In this document: one piece after another, positions 49,631 through 58,323 of the stretch
How the letters are laid out: every line of letters starts with the position of its first letter
How positions within the stretch are numbered: the stretch's first letter is position 1
NCBI GenBank assembly: GCA_965658965.1
Contig: CBFHVV010000002.1
Span: 1 to 64,000, forward strand
From: Croceimicrobium sp965658965
GTDB taxonomy: Bacteria > Bacteroidota > Bacteroidia > Flavobacteriales > Schleiferiaceae
Direction: 5' to 3'
DNA length: 64,000 bases
Position numbers and translations under genes: made by a program
The notes under the pieces: model-generated
What the model saw: only the letters and a program-made list of their open reading frames with translations
The model's database searches: none
What the model was told of the DNA's origin: nothing

Positions 49631-52009
49631 TTAAGGTTGATCTCCCGCAAAGTCCTCACTTTCATCTACATTTTCATCGTAAATGGTAATGTAAGGCTCT
49701 GTAAAAGATTTGCTGATAATCAGCTTTTCAAAGCTAAGCAATAAGGTTGGTAATATTAAAAGATTGCCAATCATAGCAATTACAAGGGTAATACTCACTA
49801 AAATACCCAAAGCTACAATGCCACCAAAGCTAGAGGCGGTAAAGACACTAAAACCAAAAAACAAGACAATGGAAGTGTAAAACATACTAACCCCAGTTTC
49901 GCGAATGGCTAGCAATACCGACTGCCCGATATTATAGCGCGTGTTTTTGAGTTCTTGTCGGTATTTGGCCAAAAAATGAATAGTATCGTCAATGCTAATT
50001 CCAAAGGCTACACTAAATACCAGAATGGTAGAGGGTTTTAAGGGAATGCCAAAATAGCCCATAATTCCCGCTGTCATTATTAAGGGAAAGATATTTGGAA
50101 CTAAAGACACTAAGACCATGGCGAAGGAGCGGAAAATAAAAGCCATAACTAAGGCAATTACCGCAATGGCTAAGCTTAGGCTTACTAATAAATTTTTGAT
50201 AAGATAAGTGGTCCCTTTTTGGAAAACCACCCATGCCCCCGTAACCGTAACATCATACCTTTCTTTCGGAAAGTTTTTAGCGATGGAAGAGAAAACGGCA
50301 TCTTTTAAGTAAGTGCTTTCTTCTTTGCCCATGTCTTTTACCTGCATGGTTACGCGGGTGTAACGGGCGGTGCTATCAGCCAAAGAGCTTAGTAAACTAG
50401 ATTGTTTGTCTTTTCCTCCTTTCGGAAGATAGCTAGCAATAAAACTTCTCTCCTGACTGGTGGGTAAAGCGTAAAAGTTAGAGTCGCCGCGATAATAGGC
50501 TTGTTTAGCAAACTTTAAACCGTCCACAATGGATAAGGAACGACTGATGCCTTCTACCTGATCTAAGTCATTTTGCAAGCGATCGATGCGCTTTAAGGTG
50601 GAACTCTTATAAATGGCATTGGCCTTACGCGTGTCAATTACCAATTCCAATGGTACCATGCCATTAAACTCTCGCTCTAAAAAATGTAAATCTTTATATA
50701 CGGGGTCACTCTTTTTAAACTCTTCGCTAAGATTACCAGTGGTGTAGATTTTACTGACGCCGTATAAGGCAATTGCTAAAATTAGCACTAAGCAAGAATA
50801 TACCCACTTACGGTGATACATGGTTGTGCGAATTAACCAATCAATAAAGCCTTTTACCCACTTCTGTTCTAAGTGGTTATAATGACGCTCTTTGGGTGCG
50901 CGCGCGAAACTGTAATAAATGGGAATGACAATAATGCTGATTACAAAGACCATCATCACATTAATTGAGGCTACCACTCCAAATTCTTTTAAGATCACGC
51001 TATTGGTTAGAATGAGAGCGGCAAAACCCATAGCCGTAGTAATATTGGTGAGTAAAGTGGCGGCGCCAATTTTGCGAATCACCCTTTGCAAGGCGAGAAT
51101 GCGATTACCATGATTTTTATATTCCGTGTGATACTTATTAATTAGGAAAATGCAATTAGGGACGCCAATTACAATTACCAAAGAAGGAATTAAAGAGGAT
51201 AACATGGAGATTTCATAGTCTAGGACCGAGATAAGACCAAATGACCAAAAAACGCCTAATACTACCACCCCAATTGAAATGAGCATTGCTCGGAAACTCC
51301 GCAAGAAGGCATAAAGAATTAATCCGGTAACTAGAAGAGCGAGCCCTACTAGCATAAAAATCTCCTGACTAATAGTTTTAGTATTGGCCATCCGAATATG
51401 GGGGAGGCCACTAATTTTGATGTCTTGGCCTAAAGCGGCTTCTTCTTTCGCTACAGTTTGTTTGATTTCCTCAACAATGCGAATTATGTTTTTATCGTAG
51501 AGCTGCTTGGGGTCAATTTGCACCAGCATTAGCGGTACCTGCTGGTCTTCGCTTCGTAATAAGCCACGGTAAAAAGGCAGTGAGTTGTAAATCGTACGAA
51601 TGGAATCGAATTTACCAGCTTCTAAAGAAGGAGCGAGGGAATTATAGACTAAGCTCTGGGTACTATCGTCGCGGCCCAGGTTTAAGGCATTGGTGGGCGA
51701 AAGGATATTAGAGACACCCTTAATTTCAAGTAGGCTATTTTCCAAACTATGCCAAGCTTGGTAATTTTTGGCTTCAAAAACATCAAAACTATCAATGGCA
51801 ATAACTACGGTATTACCTACTTGATTAAAGCGAGCACGGAATTCATCGTAATCTACTTGGGTAGTATCATTTTTTGGTAAAAGCCGTGAGAATTTGAAGC
51901 TAACGTTTACAAATTGCCCTTGATATGCCATAAAAAAGCTCAGCAATAGCAAAATGCTGAGCATAGTTATTCGGTTTCGAAGAATGAGGCGGGCTATAAA
52001 TGTAAACAT
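49631..52009 (-). CDS. RND/MMPL superfamily transporter (second copy)
   Basis: 792 residues with the same twofold layout as the gene at 22489: helix, periplasmic loop, five helices, twice. The proton-path segments are SLVIVIGVPNCIFLINKY and SVAFGISIDDTIHFLAKY, with Asp residues only in the second half. The N-terminal half has a Pro-Asn (PNCI) where the other protein has an Asp, so proton coupling may rest on one half. It is preceded by the DUF5686 gene. Cargo unknown. Confidence 0.82.
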   Translation of the reverse strand: MFTFIARLILRNRITMLSILLLLSFFMAYQGQFVNVSFKFSRLLPKNDTTQVDYDEFRARFNQVGNTVVIAIDSFDVFEAKNYQAWHSLENSLLEIKGVSNILSPTNALNLGRDDSTQSLVYNSLAPSLEAGKFDSIRTIYNSLPFYRGLLRSEDQQVPLMLVQIDPKQLYDKNIIRIVEEIKQTVAKEEAALGQDIKISGLPHIRMANTKTISQEIFMLVGLALLVTGLILYAFLRSFRAMLISIGVVVLGVFWSFGLISVLDYEISMLSSLIPSLVIVIGVPNCIFLINKYHTEYKNHGNRILALQRVIRKIGAATLLTNITTAMGFAALILTNSVILKEFGVVASINVMMVFVISIIVIPIYYSFARAPKERHYNHLEQKWVKGFIDWLIRTTMYHRKWVYSCLVLILAIALYGVSKIYTTGNLSEEFKKSDPVYKDLHFLEREFNGMVPLELVIDTRKANAIYKSSTLKRIDRLQNDLDQVEGISRSLSIVDGLKFAKQAYYRGDSNFYALPTSQERSFIASYLPKGGKDKQSSLLSSLADSTARYTRVTMQVKDMGKEESTYLKDAVFSSIAKNFPKERYDVTVTGAWVVFQKGTTYLIKNLLVSLSLAIAVIALVMAFIFRSFAMVLVSLVPNIFPLIMTAGIMGYFGIPLKPSTILVFSVAFGISIDDTIHFLAKYRQELKNTRYNIGQSVLLAIRETGVSMFYTSIVLFFGFSVFTASSFGGIVALGILVSITLVIAMIGNLLILPTLLLSFEKLIISKSFTEPYITIYDENVDESEDFAGDQP

Positions 52010-52118
52010 GCTCCTGCGGGCGGTCGCTAAATTTGAGCAAAACTAAGAATTCTCAAGCGGTCCGCGATTTAATTTTTTAGAGCTTTGGGAAATGCACTTC
52101 TTTGAGAAGCTTGAGATT

Positions 52119-54602
52119 TTAAAAAACAAACTTCAAAGTCATTTTAATAGCCAGATTATCAATAGGTTCTTCTAAGCTCTGAGCGCCGTAGCGATAATAA
52201 AAGCCCAAACCAATACCACTAAAAAGGCTCGTGTAAAGGCGGTTCAGCTCTAAGCCAGATTCGAAATAGGGTTGGCTTAAAGTTTTGGAGCCGATGTTTT
52301 GGTGTTTTTCGGGTGCGCGAAGATTACCAATAGCCATGCGGTTTACAATCTCAATATGTGGGGCGAAATTTTTTCTTTTAAAAAGCAGGCTTTTGAAATC
52401 TTGTCGCCACATAATTTCCAAATATTCATCATTTAAAAACTCGTTGAAAGCCATCGTTTCAAAAGAGTTTCGATCGGCAGCGAGGAATCGATCTTTAAAA
52501 AGTTGACCGGGAAAACCATTACTACTGCCCGTAAATAATTTAGCTGCTGGCAGATCTTGCCAAGTTTTAGCGGCTTCTACCTTAAAGCTACTCTCGCCAA
52601 AGCGCAGGCTCATTCTTTTGTATTCCGCTCTAAATTGAAGAATATCATAATTATATTCACTATCAAAAATATCTGCGAAACCACGATTATAACTCAGCCA
52701 GAAAATAGGATAACCACTTTCTAAAGTCAATTGGCCAAAGGGTGTTTCGGCTATTTTTTCCTTCGGGGCATAGCGCATGGTGGCGCGCAGTTCTGCGTAG
52801 TCGGTAATGTTTTGGGCTTGGGCATTTGCATTCTCCAAGAACTGATAGTTTCCTAAAGTTTCTCTTCTTTCGTAATTAGCCTCAAGTTTTAAATTTAGTC
52901 CGGGAATTACATTTTGGCTAAGGCCATAGTAAGCACGGCGCACATAATCCCATTGGTTAATGTAGAGCCGGCGAAAATTATTTTCAACTATCGAAGGTTT
53001 AGTAATAGAAGGGATTGTGAGGGCACTGGTTTCAAAAATTTCGTCTTGAAAACCAAACCAAGTTTTTAAGCCACTGGCTTTATGTAAATCAAATTCAGCC
53101 TCGTACTGCTGTTTCCAAAGTTGATCTTTAAATCCGTAAGCTCCTGCTGCTTTTAGTCGAAAGTGAGGAGAAAGCTTGTCATTGGTGGCAATGCCTAAAC
53201 CAAGGCGAAATCCCTCAGCATCGTTGTAATTTATAAACTTATTAATATCAAAATTTATCCATTTATAAGGAATATAGCCGCGGCTAAGAGTGAGGAGTAT
53301 ATTTAGGTTTCGTTCAATGTCTTCCGCTTCAGAAACACTGTCAATAAATACATAGGTGTTATTTTCTAAACTGTCTAAATTATCCCCCCTAAAAGCCAAT
53401 AAGAGGCTATCGGCAAATTCACTAGACTCTTCGTCAATGCTGATCTCGGCTAAAGAAATATCTTTTCTGTCTAATTGTGGAGCTAGGTTTATATTGGTAA
53501 TTTTTCGTCGTAAAATGGCCTTAGGAGCCAAGCCATTTACCTGCACGGTACTAAGAGCTATATCTGCTTCAAAAGAAATGGGGAACCATTTATGTTCACC
53601 GAAGGACTGGTATTCTTGACGAATGGATATTGGTGTGTTTTCACTTTCCGCTGGCACTGCTCTTACGTTGGCAATGGCCCAGTCGCCAGAATGTAGAGAA
53701 ATGGCCCCTTTTAAACCTTTAAAGCCTTTATTTAGTCGGGGGCGAAAGCTAATGGTGAAAATGGTATCGCCGCTCTGGGTAAAGAGGCTGTCTTCCATTA
53801 AAAATAGATAACGACTGGTACTGCCTTTGCTGATGGGATTTAAATATTTTTCATCGCCAATACCGATAAAATCTCCGTAGAAAGAAAAGCTTTGAAGCTG
53901 GGTTACAATCAGTGCAAACATGGGGCTTTTAAAGCCTGAAGTTCGCTGGGCAAGCACCTTTTCATTGTCGCGCGGTTTCTTTACTTTTCGCTCAGTGAGC
54001 GTTTCCATAAAAAATAAATGCTTACTGCTAAAAAACTGCTTCATCTGAAAGTTAGAACTGTCTACCCGTAAGATGGTATCTTTTTGATCTGCGGCGAGGC
54101 TATCTATTCGGTCTGAGAGTTTTATGGTGTCTATTTTTGGATCTAAACTATCTACATTAAAGGTGATCCAAAATTTACTATAACTGTAGTAACTAAAGCT
54201 TTCTAAGTTTTCTGGGTCATTGCGATCTTTATTGGCAACCGCATTTTTAATCAGTCTATGTGCAGGGTTTAGTCCTGGCACAACCGTTACCTCCGCCAAG
54301 GCAGTACTTTGCTCTTTTAAAATAACAATAAGGGGCTGTTTTTTTAGGCTTTCGCCTGAAAGGGTCTGTGTTTCGAATCCGATATAAGAAAACTGCAGAC
54401 TAGTAATGTCGCCTTTCTCATTGGTGAAGGCAAAATTGCCGTCGAGGTCTCCGGAAGTGCCGCGGCGTTCATCATTAATAGTGATATTAACAAAGGGCAG
54501 GCCTTTACCTTGTTCATCTACAACCTGGCCTTTAATGCTCTGAGCAGAAAGATTATTAAAAACAGCAAAAAGGCAAATAAGGGTGTAGAAATAGTACTTC
54601 AT
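52119..54602 (-). CDS. Carboxypeptidase-regulatory-like plus DUF5686 outer-membrane protein
   Basis: 827 residues. Signal peptide (about 1-20), a CarboxypepD_reg-like domain (about 22-105, IKGQVVDEQGKGLPFVNITI), then the DUF5686 region through a C-terminal beta barrel ending in FVF. This arrangement is found in many Bacteroidetes surface proteins; the function is unknown. It stands with the RND transporter on the same strand, 109 bp apart. Confidence 0.8.
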   Translation of the reverse strand: MKYYFYTLICLFAVFNNLSAQSIKGQVVDEQGKGLPFVNITINDERRGTSGDLDGNFAFTNEKGDITSLQFSYIGFETQTLSGESLKKQPLIVILKEQSTALAEVTVVPGLNPAHRLIKNAVANKDRNDPENLESFSYYSYSKFWITFNVDSLDPKIDTIKLSDRIDSLAADQKDTILRVDSSNFQMKQFFSSKHLFFMETLTERKVKKPRDNEKVLAQRTSGFKSPMFALIVTQLQSFSFYGDFIGIGDEKYLNPISKGSTSRYLFLMEDSLFTQSGDTIFTISFRPRLNKGFKGLKGAISLHSGDWAIANVRAVPAESENTPISIRQEYQSFGEHKWFPISFEADIALSTVQVNGLAPKAILRRKITNINLAPQLDRKDISLAEISIDEESSEFADSLLLAFRGDNLDSLENNTYVFIDSVSEAEDIERNLNILLTLSRGYIPYKWINFDINKFINYNDAEGFRLGLGIATNDKLSPHFRLKAAGAYGFKDQLWKQQYEAEFDLHKASGLKTWFGFQDEIFETSALTIPSITKPSIVENNFRRLYINQWDYVRRAYYGLSQNVIPGLNLKLEANYERRETLGNYQFLENANAQAQNITDYAELRATMRYAPKEKIAETPFGQLTLESGYPIFWLSYNRGFADIFDSEYNYDILQFRAEYKRMSLRFGESSFKVEAAKTWQDLPAAKLFTGSSNGFPGQLFKDRFLAADRNSFETMAFNEFLNDEYLEIMWRQDFKSLLFKRKNFAPHIEIVNRMAIGNLRAPEKHQNIGSKTLSQPYFESGLELNRLYTSLFSGIGLGFYYRYGAQSLEEPIDNLAIKMTLKFVF

Positions 54603-54651
54603 AGCAGGATGACACAGTTAAAGCGCTTAAGGTTGCTTTGCGATAAAAAAA

Positions 54652-54685
54652 AGCCCATTCAAATAAATGAATGGGCTCGAAAGTA
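54652..54685 (-). terminator. Terminator of the hmgA-hpd operon
   Basis: AGCCCATTC/GAATGGGCT, a 9-bp stem with an AT loop; on the minus strand it is followed by eight T. It lies about 45 bp beyond the hpd stop. Confidence 0.8.
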
Positions 54686-54727
54686 CAGTTTAATTAGTTA
54701 ACTCGAAATCTTAAAATCCCTTTTAAC

Positions 54728-55873
54728 TTATAAAGTTCCGCGACTACCTTGTTCTCTTTCAATTGCTTCAAATAAGGCTTTAAAGTTTCCTTTACCGAAA
54801 CTCTTGGCTCCTTTACGTTGAATAATTTCAAAGAAAAGCGTAGGTCTATCCGCTACGGGCTTTGTAAAAAGCTGCAACAAATAACCCTCGTCGTCACGAT
54901 CTACTAAAATACCGCGTTTACTTAATTCGCCGATTTCTTCGTCAATGTCACCTACACGCTCCAATAAATCGTCGTAATAGCTATCGGGAACATACAAGAA
55001 TTCTACTCCGTGGTCTTTCAGACGATCTACCGTTTCAAAAATATTATTGGTTGCTACCGCTATATGCTGAACCCCAGAACCTTGGTAAAAGTCTATATAT
55101 TCTTCAATCTGACTTTTCTTCTTGCCTTTTGCGGGTTCGTTAATGGGAAACTTAATTCTTCCATTGCCGTTGGTCATTACCTTACTCATTAAGGCCGTAA
55201 ACTCGGTAGAGATATCTTTGTCATCAAAGGAAACCAACTGCGCAAAGCCCATCACTTTAGCGTAAAAGTCAACCCATTTGTTCATCTCGCCCCAGCCAAC
55301 ATTACCTACCATGTGGTCGATGTACTTTAGGCCCGCTTCACTAGGGTTGTAGTGACTCTCCCACTTTTTAAAGCCAGGCATGAAAACACCTTTATAATTA
55401 CTGCGATCGACAAAAACATGCACTGTATCGCCATAAGTTTTAATACCACTTAAAGTAACGCTGCCATCTTCATCTTCTATCTTGTAGGGCTCAAAAGAAG
55501 ATTCGGCACCACGTTTAGTGGTCTCTTGGTAACTTTTTTCAGCATCATCTACCCATAAGGCTACGTTTTTTACGCCATCGCCATGTTTGTTGATATGCTC
55601 GTTTATTGGGCCACCAGGTCCTAATGGCGAGGTAATTACTAAGCGAATTTTATCCTGCTCTAAAACATAAGATACGCGATCTTTCATTCCTGTTTCTAAT
55701 CCGGCGTAAGCCAAAGACTGAAAGCCAAAAGCAGTTTTATAAAAGTGAGCAGTTTGCTTGGCATTGCCTACATAGAGTTCTACGTAATCAGTACCATTTA
55801 GAGGAAGAAAATCTTCTGCTTCTAAAAATTCTTTCTTCAGTTTTAGTGAAGTGTTATCGTGAGTGGTTTCCAT
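54728..55873 (-). CDS. hpd: 4-Hydroxyphenylpyruvate dioxygenase
   Basis: 381 residues, two vicinal-oxygen-chelate modules. The Fe(II) ligands are the His of DHMVGNV, the His of QHIAVATNN and the Glu of FFEIIQRKG. It converts 4-hydroxyphenylpyruvate to homogentisate in tyrosine breakdown, using oxygen. It is read after hmgA, which acts on its product, 42 bp away. Ends just before a strong terminator. Confidence 0.95.
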   Translation of the reverse strand: METTHDNTSLKLKKEFLEAEDFLPLNGTDYVELYVGNAKQTAHFYKTAFGFQSLAYAGLETGMKDRVSYVLEQDKIRLVITSPLGPGGPINEHINKHGDGVKNVALWVDDAEKSYQETTKRGAESSFEPYKIEDEDGSVTLSGIKTYGDTVHVFVDRSNYKGVFMPGFKKWESHYNPSEAGLKYIDHMVGNVGWGEMNKWVDFYAKVMGFAQLVSFDDKDISTEFTALMSKVMTNGNGRIKFPINEPAKGKKKSQIEEYIDFYQGSGVQHIAVATNNIFETVDRLKDHGVEFLYVPDSYYDDLLERVGDIDEEIGELSKRGILVDRDDEGYLLQLFTKPVADRPTLFFEIIQRKGAKSFGKGNFKALFEAIEREQGSRGTL

Positions 55874-55915
55874 AAAAGCTGTTTTTGCAAAAGTATAATT
55901 CTAAAAGTGGTTAGC

Positions 55916-57076
55916 TTAATCTTCTAACCAGCTTAAATGATAATTTTCTAATTCCATATCTAAAGCCGCCTGGGTAACCTGCAAAGGCGCAAAGGTGTCT
56001 ACCATCACGGCAAGCTCTGCTGTTTCCTTTTTACCCACACTGCGCTCATAAGCACCAGGGTGTGGCCCGTGCGGTAAACCTGCGGGATGTAAGCTAATAA
56101 AGCCTTTGTCAACGTGATTACGGCTCATGAAATCGCCATCTACATAATACAGCACTTCATCACTATCGATGTTGCTGTGGTTATAAGGTGCAGGAATGGC
56201 TTCTGGATGGTAATCGTATAAACGAGGACAGAAAGAGCAAACGACAAAGCGTGCGCTTTCAAAGGTTTGGTGTACGGGTGGTGGTTGGTGTACCCGACCG
56301 GTTATGGGTTCAAAGTCTTTAATATTAAAGGCATAAGGATAATTGTAGCCATCCCAGCCTACTACGTCAAAAGGGTGTGAGGCATAGACCATATCGTGTA
56401 AAATCCCTTCTTTCTTTAGTTTAATCAGAAACTCGCCTTTTTCGTTTATGGGCTCTAAAGTTTCGGGCTGACGGATATCGCGTTCGCAAAAAGGGCTGTG
56501 CTCTAGTAGCTGTCCGAAGTGGTTGCGGTATCTTTTGGGAGTATAAAGCGGCTGATAGGAATCAAGAATGAAGAGGCGGTTGGCCTCTTGGTTAAAGTGT
56601 ATTTGGTAAATCATACCGCGTGGTACAACCAAATAATCACCGGGGCCGAAAGGCAAATTCCCCAAAAGGGTTTTTAAGGTTCCGGTGCCTTGGTGCACGA
56701 AAATCATTTCATCAGCATCACCGTTTTTATAAAAGTAGTCTGTTTGACTTTTAGTAGGTGCAGCCAAGGAAATATGCACATCGTTATTAAAAAGAACAGT
56801 AGTACGACTTTTTAAATAATCCGCTTCAGGCTTGACCTTAAAGCCCTCTAACATGCGGCTATTAATATTGTGTTTTACGGCTGCTTTGGGATTTAAATCG
56901 ATGGACTTGCCAATCGATTTTACCATAGTTGGGCGATGTAAGTGGTATAAAAGGGAAGACATTCCGCTAAAACCTTCAGTGCCGAAAAGCTGTTCGTAGT
57001 GCAAGTCGCCATTTTCCTTTTTAAAGGTAGTATGGCGCTTATGCGGTATTTTTCCTAGTTTGTGGTAAAATGGCAT
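55916..57076 (-). CDS. hmgA: Homogentisate 1,2-dioxygenase
   Basis: 386 residues; cupin fold with the metal-binding HxxxxE segments (HPAGLPHGPHPGAYE in the C-terminal half, FVHQGTGTLKTLLGNLPFG earlier). It opens the ring of homogentisate to maleylacetoacetate with oxygen. The isomerase and fumarylacetoacetase genes of the rest of the pathway are not in the window. First gene of the operon with hpd. A weak FNR-like site and a -7 box with one mismatch lie upstream. Confidence 0.93.
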   Translation of the reverse strand: MPFYHKLGKIPHKRHTTFKKENGDLHYEQLFGTEGFSGMSSLLYHLHRPTMVKSIGKSIDLNPKAAVKHNINSRMLEGFKVKPEADYLKSRTTVLFNNDVHISLAAPTKSQTDYFYKNGDADEMIFVHQGTGTLKTLLGNLPFGPGDYLVVPRGMIYQIHFNQEANRLFILDSYQPLYTPKRYRNHFGQLLEHSPFCERDIRQPETLEPINEKGEFLIKLKKEGILHDMVYASHPFDVVGWDGYNYPYAFNIKDFEPITGRVHQPPPVHQTFESARFVVCSFCPRLYDYHPEAIPAPYNHSNIDSDEVLYYVDGDFMSRNHVDKGFISLHPAGLPHGPHPGAYERSVGKKETAELAVMVDTFAPLQVTQAALDMELENYHLSWLED

Positions 57077-57100
57077 CTATAAATGTGTTTTTGAGAAGGT

Positions 57101-57108
57101 CAAATTAA
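57101..57108 (-). promoter_or_regulatory. -7 box of hmgA
   Basis: On the minus strand TTAATTTG, one mismatch to TAnnTTTG, about 25 bp before the hmgA start. Confidence 0.35.
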
Positions 57109-57131
57109 AAATCTTGAAGTTAGAGAAAAAA

Positions 57132-57143
57132 GAACATTTGTCA
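57132..57143. promoter_or_regulatory. Degenerate FNR-like site upstream of hmgA
   Basis: On the minus strand TGAC-AAAT-GTTC; only the first half-site is intact. Centre 57137.5, 29.5 bp upstream of the -7 box at 57108. It overlaps the 3' end of trhO. Confidence 0.25.
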
Positions 57144-58190
57144 GTTTTCTTCCGAATGTAAATCGCTCCATTTTCGATGACTGTGAAAACGCTTGCGAAT
57201 TTCTCGTCCTGCTCGGCGTGCTTTTTGCTCTTCTGGGTCTAGATGCACTTCACTTTGACATTCGCTTGAACAGCACTTTTCATGCTTTTCTGCGCATACA
57301 GGGCACTGAATAAAAAGTAAGTTACAAGCTACATTGGCGCAATTAACATGCGTGTCACATTTTGCTCCACATTGGTGGCAATGGGAAATAATATCTTCTG
57401 AAATACTTTCACCTAGTCGCTCGTCGAAAACAAAGTTTTTACCATGAAACTTATTGGGGAGCTCTTTAGTTTTAATCTGCCGAGCGTAGTCTATTATACC
57501 ACCGTGTAATTGGTTTACATCATTAAAACCATGGTGTTTTAAAAAGGCAGAAGTCTTTTCACAACGAATCCCCCCGGTGCAATAAAGGAGAACTTTTTCA
57601 TTTTCTTTACCACTAAGCTTTTCTAAAACTTCGGGTAATTCGTCCCTAAAGGTTTCGGCATCAGGTAAAATGGAATTTTCAAAATGGCCAATCTCACTTT
57701 CGTAATGATTGCGCATGTCTACCACAATGGCTCCTTCTTCCATCGCTTTATTCCAGGCTTCTGCATCAAGGTGGGTTCCTACATTCGTAACATCATAAGA
57801 ATTATCGGGTAATCCATCGGCTACAATGCGATTACGAACCTTAACGGTAAGCTTAAGAAAAGACTTACCATCGTCTTCCACCGCAACTTTAAAGGGAATG
57901 TCCTTAAATTCAGGATGTTGATATAATTTGTCTTTGAACTCTTCCCAATGCTGCTCGGGTACATTCATTTGTGCGTTTATTCCTTCCCTAGCAATGTAGA
58001 TGCGTCCTAAGCAGTTTAGCTCGGTCCACTCTTTAAACAAACGATCTCGCAATTCCTGCGCATCATCAATAATAATATACTTATAGAAGGACAAAGTAAT
58101 ACGCTTAAAGTCTTCCGCATGAAGACGCGCTTCTAGTTCTTCACGACCAAAGCGATTGATTAGCTCTTTTTTACCAGCATTCGGATCCAT
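57141..58190 (-). CDS. trhO: tRNA uridine(34) hydroxylase TrhO (rhodanese-like)
   Basis: 349 residues. N-terminal acylphosphatase-like segment (FYKYIIIDDAQELR), a rhodanese domain with the catalytic CTGGIRCEKT loop, and a Cys-rich C-terminus (CHQCGAKCDTH...CPVC...CCSSEC). This order identifies TrhO/YceA, which hydroxylates U34 of several tRNAs using oxygen. It has a perfect -7 box and an FNR-like dyad upstream, which may be unusual for an oxygen-using enzyme. Confidence 0.92.
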   Translation of the reverse strand: MDPNAGKKELINRFGREELEARLHAEDFKRITLSFYKYIIIDDAQELRDRLFKEWTELNCLGRIYIAREGINAQMNVPEQHWEEFKDKLYQHPEFKDIPFKVAVEDDGKSFLKLTVKVRNRIVADGLPDNSYDVTNVGTHLDAEAWNKAMEEGAIVVDMRNHYESEIGHFENSILPDAETFRDELPEVLEKLSGKENEKVLLYCTGGIRCEKTSAFLKHHGFNDVNQLHGGIIDYARQIKTKELPNKFHGKNFVFDERLGESISEDIISHCHQCGAKCDTHVNCANVACNLLFIQCPVCAEKHEKCCSSECQSEVHLDPEEQKARRAGREIRKRFHSHRKWSDLHSEEN

Positions 58191-58209
58191 GCAAATGAAA
58201 TTTAAAGTG

Positions 58210-58217
58210 CAAAAGTA
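58210..58217 (-). promoter_or_regulatory. -7 box of trhO
   Basis: On the minus strand TACTTTTG, a perfect TAnnTTTG box, 19 bp before the trhO start. Confidence 0.55.
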
Positions 58218-58239
58218 CTTAAAGCGAAAAGTCTAGTTA

Positions 58240-58251
58240 TGATAATTGTCA
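58240..58251. promoter_or_regulatory. FNR-like operator upstream of trhO
   Basis: TGATAATTGTCA, a near-palindrome. Its centre (58245.5) is 28.5 bp upstream of the trhO -7 box, one base closer than in the other cases. It also lies between trhO and the divergent leuS. Confidence 0.5.
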
Positions 58252-58290
58252 TTTACTGCCCCTTTTGGCGGTCTAATAAAGACTAAAACT

Positions 58291-58298
58291 TAATTTCG
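58291..58298 (+). promoter_or_regulatory. -7 box of leuS
   Basis: TAATTTCG, one mismatch to TAnnTTTG, 25 bp before the leuS ATG at 58324. Confidence 0.4.
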
Positions 58299-58323
58299 CC
58301 GTGCAGAATTGCAAAGCTTTATT

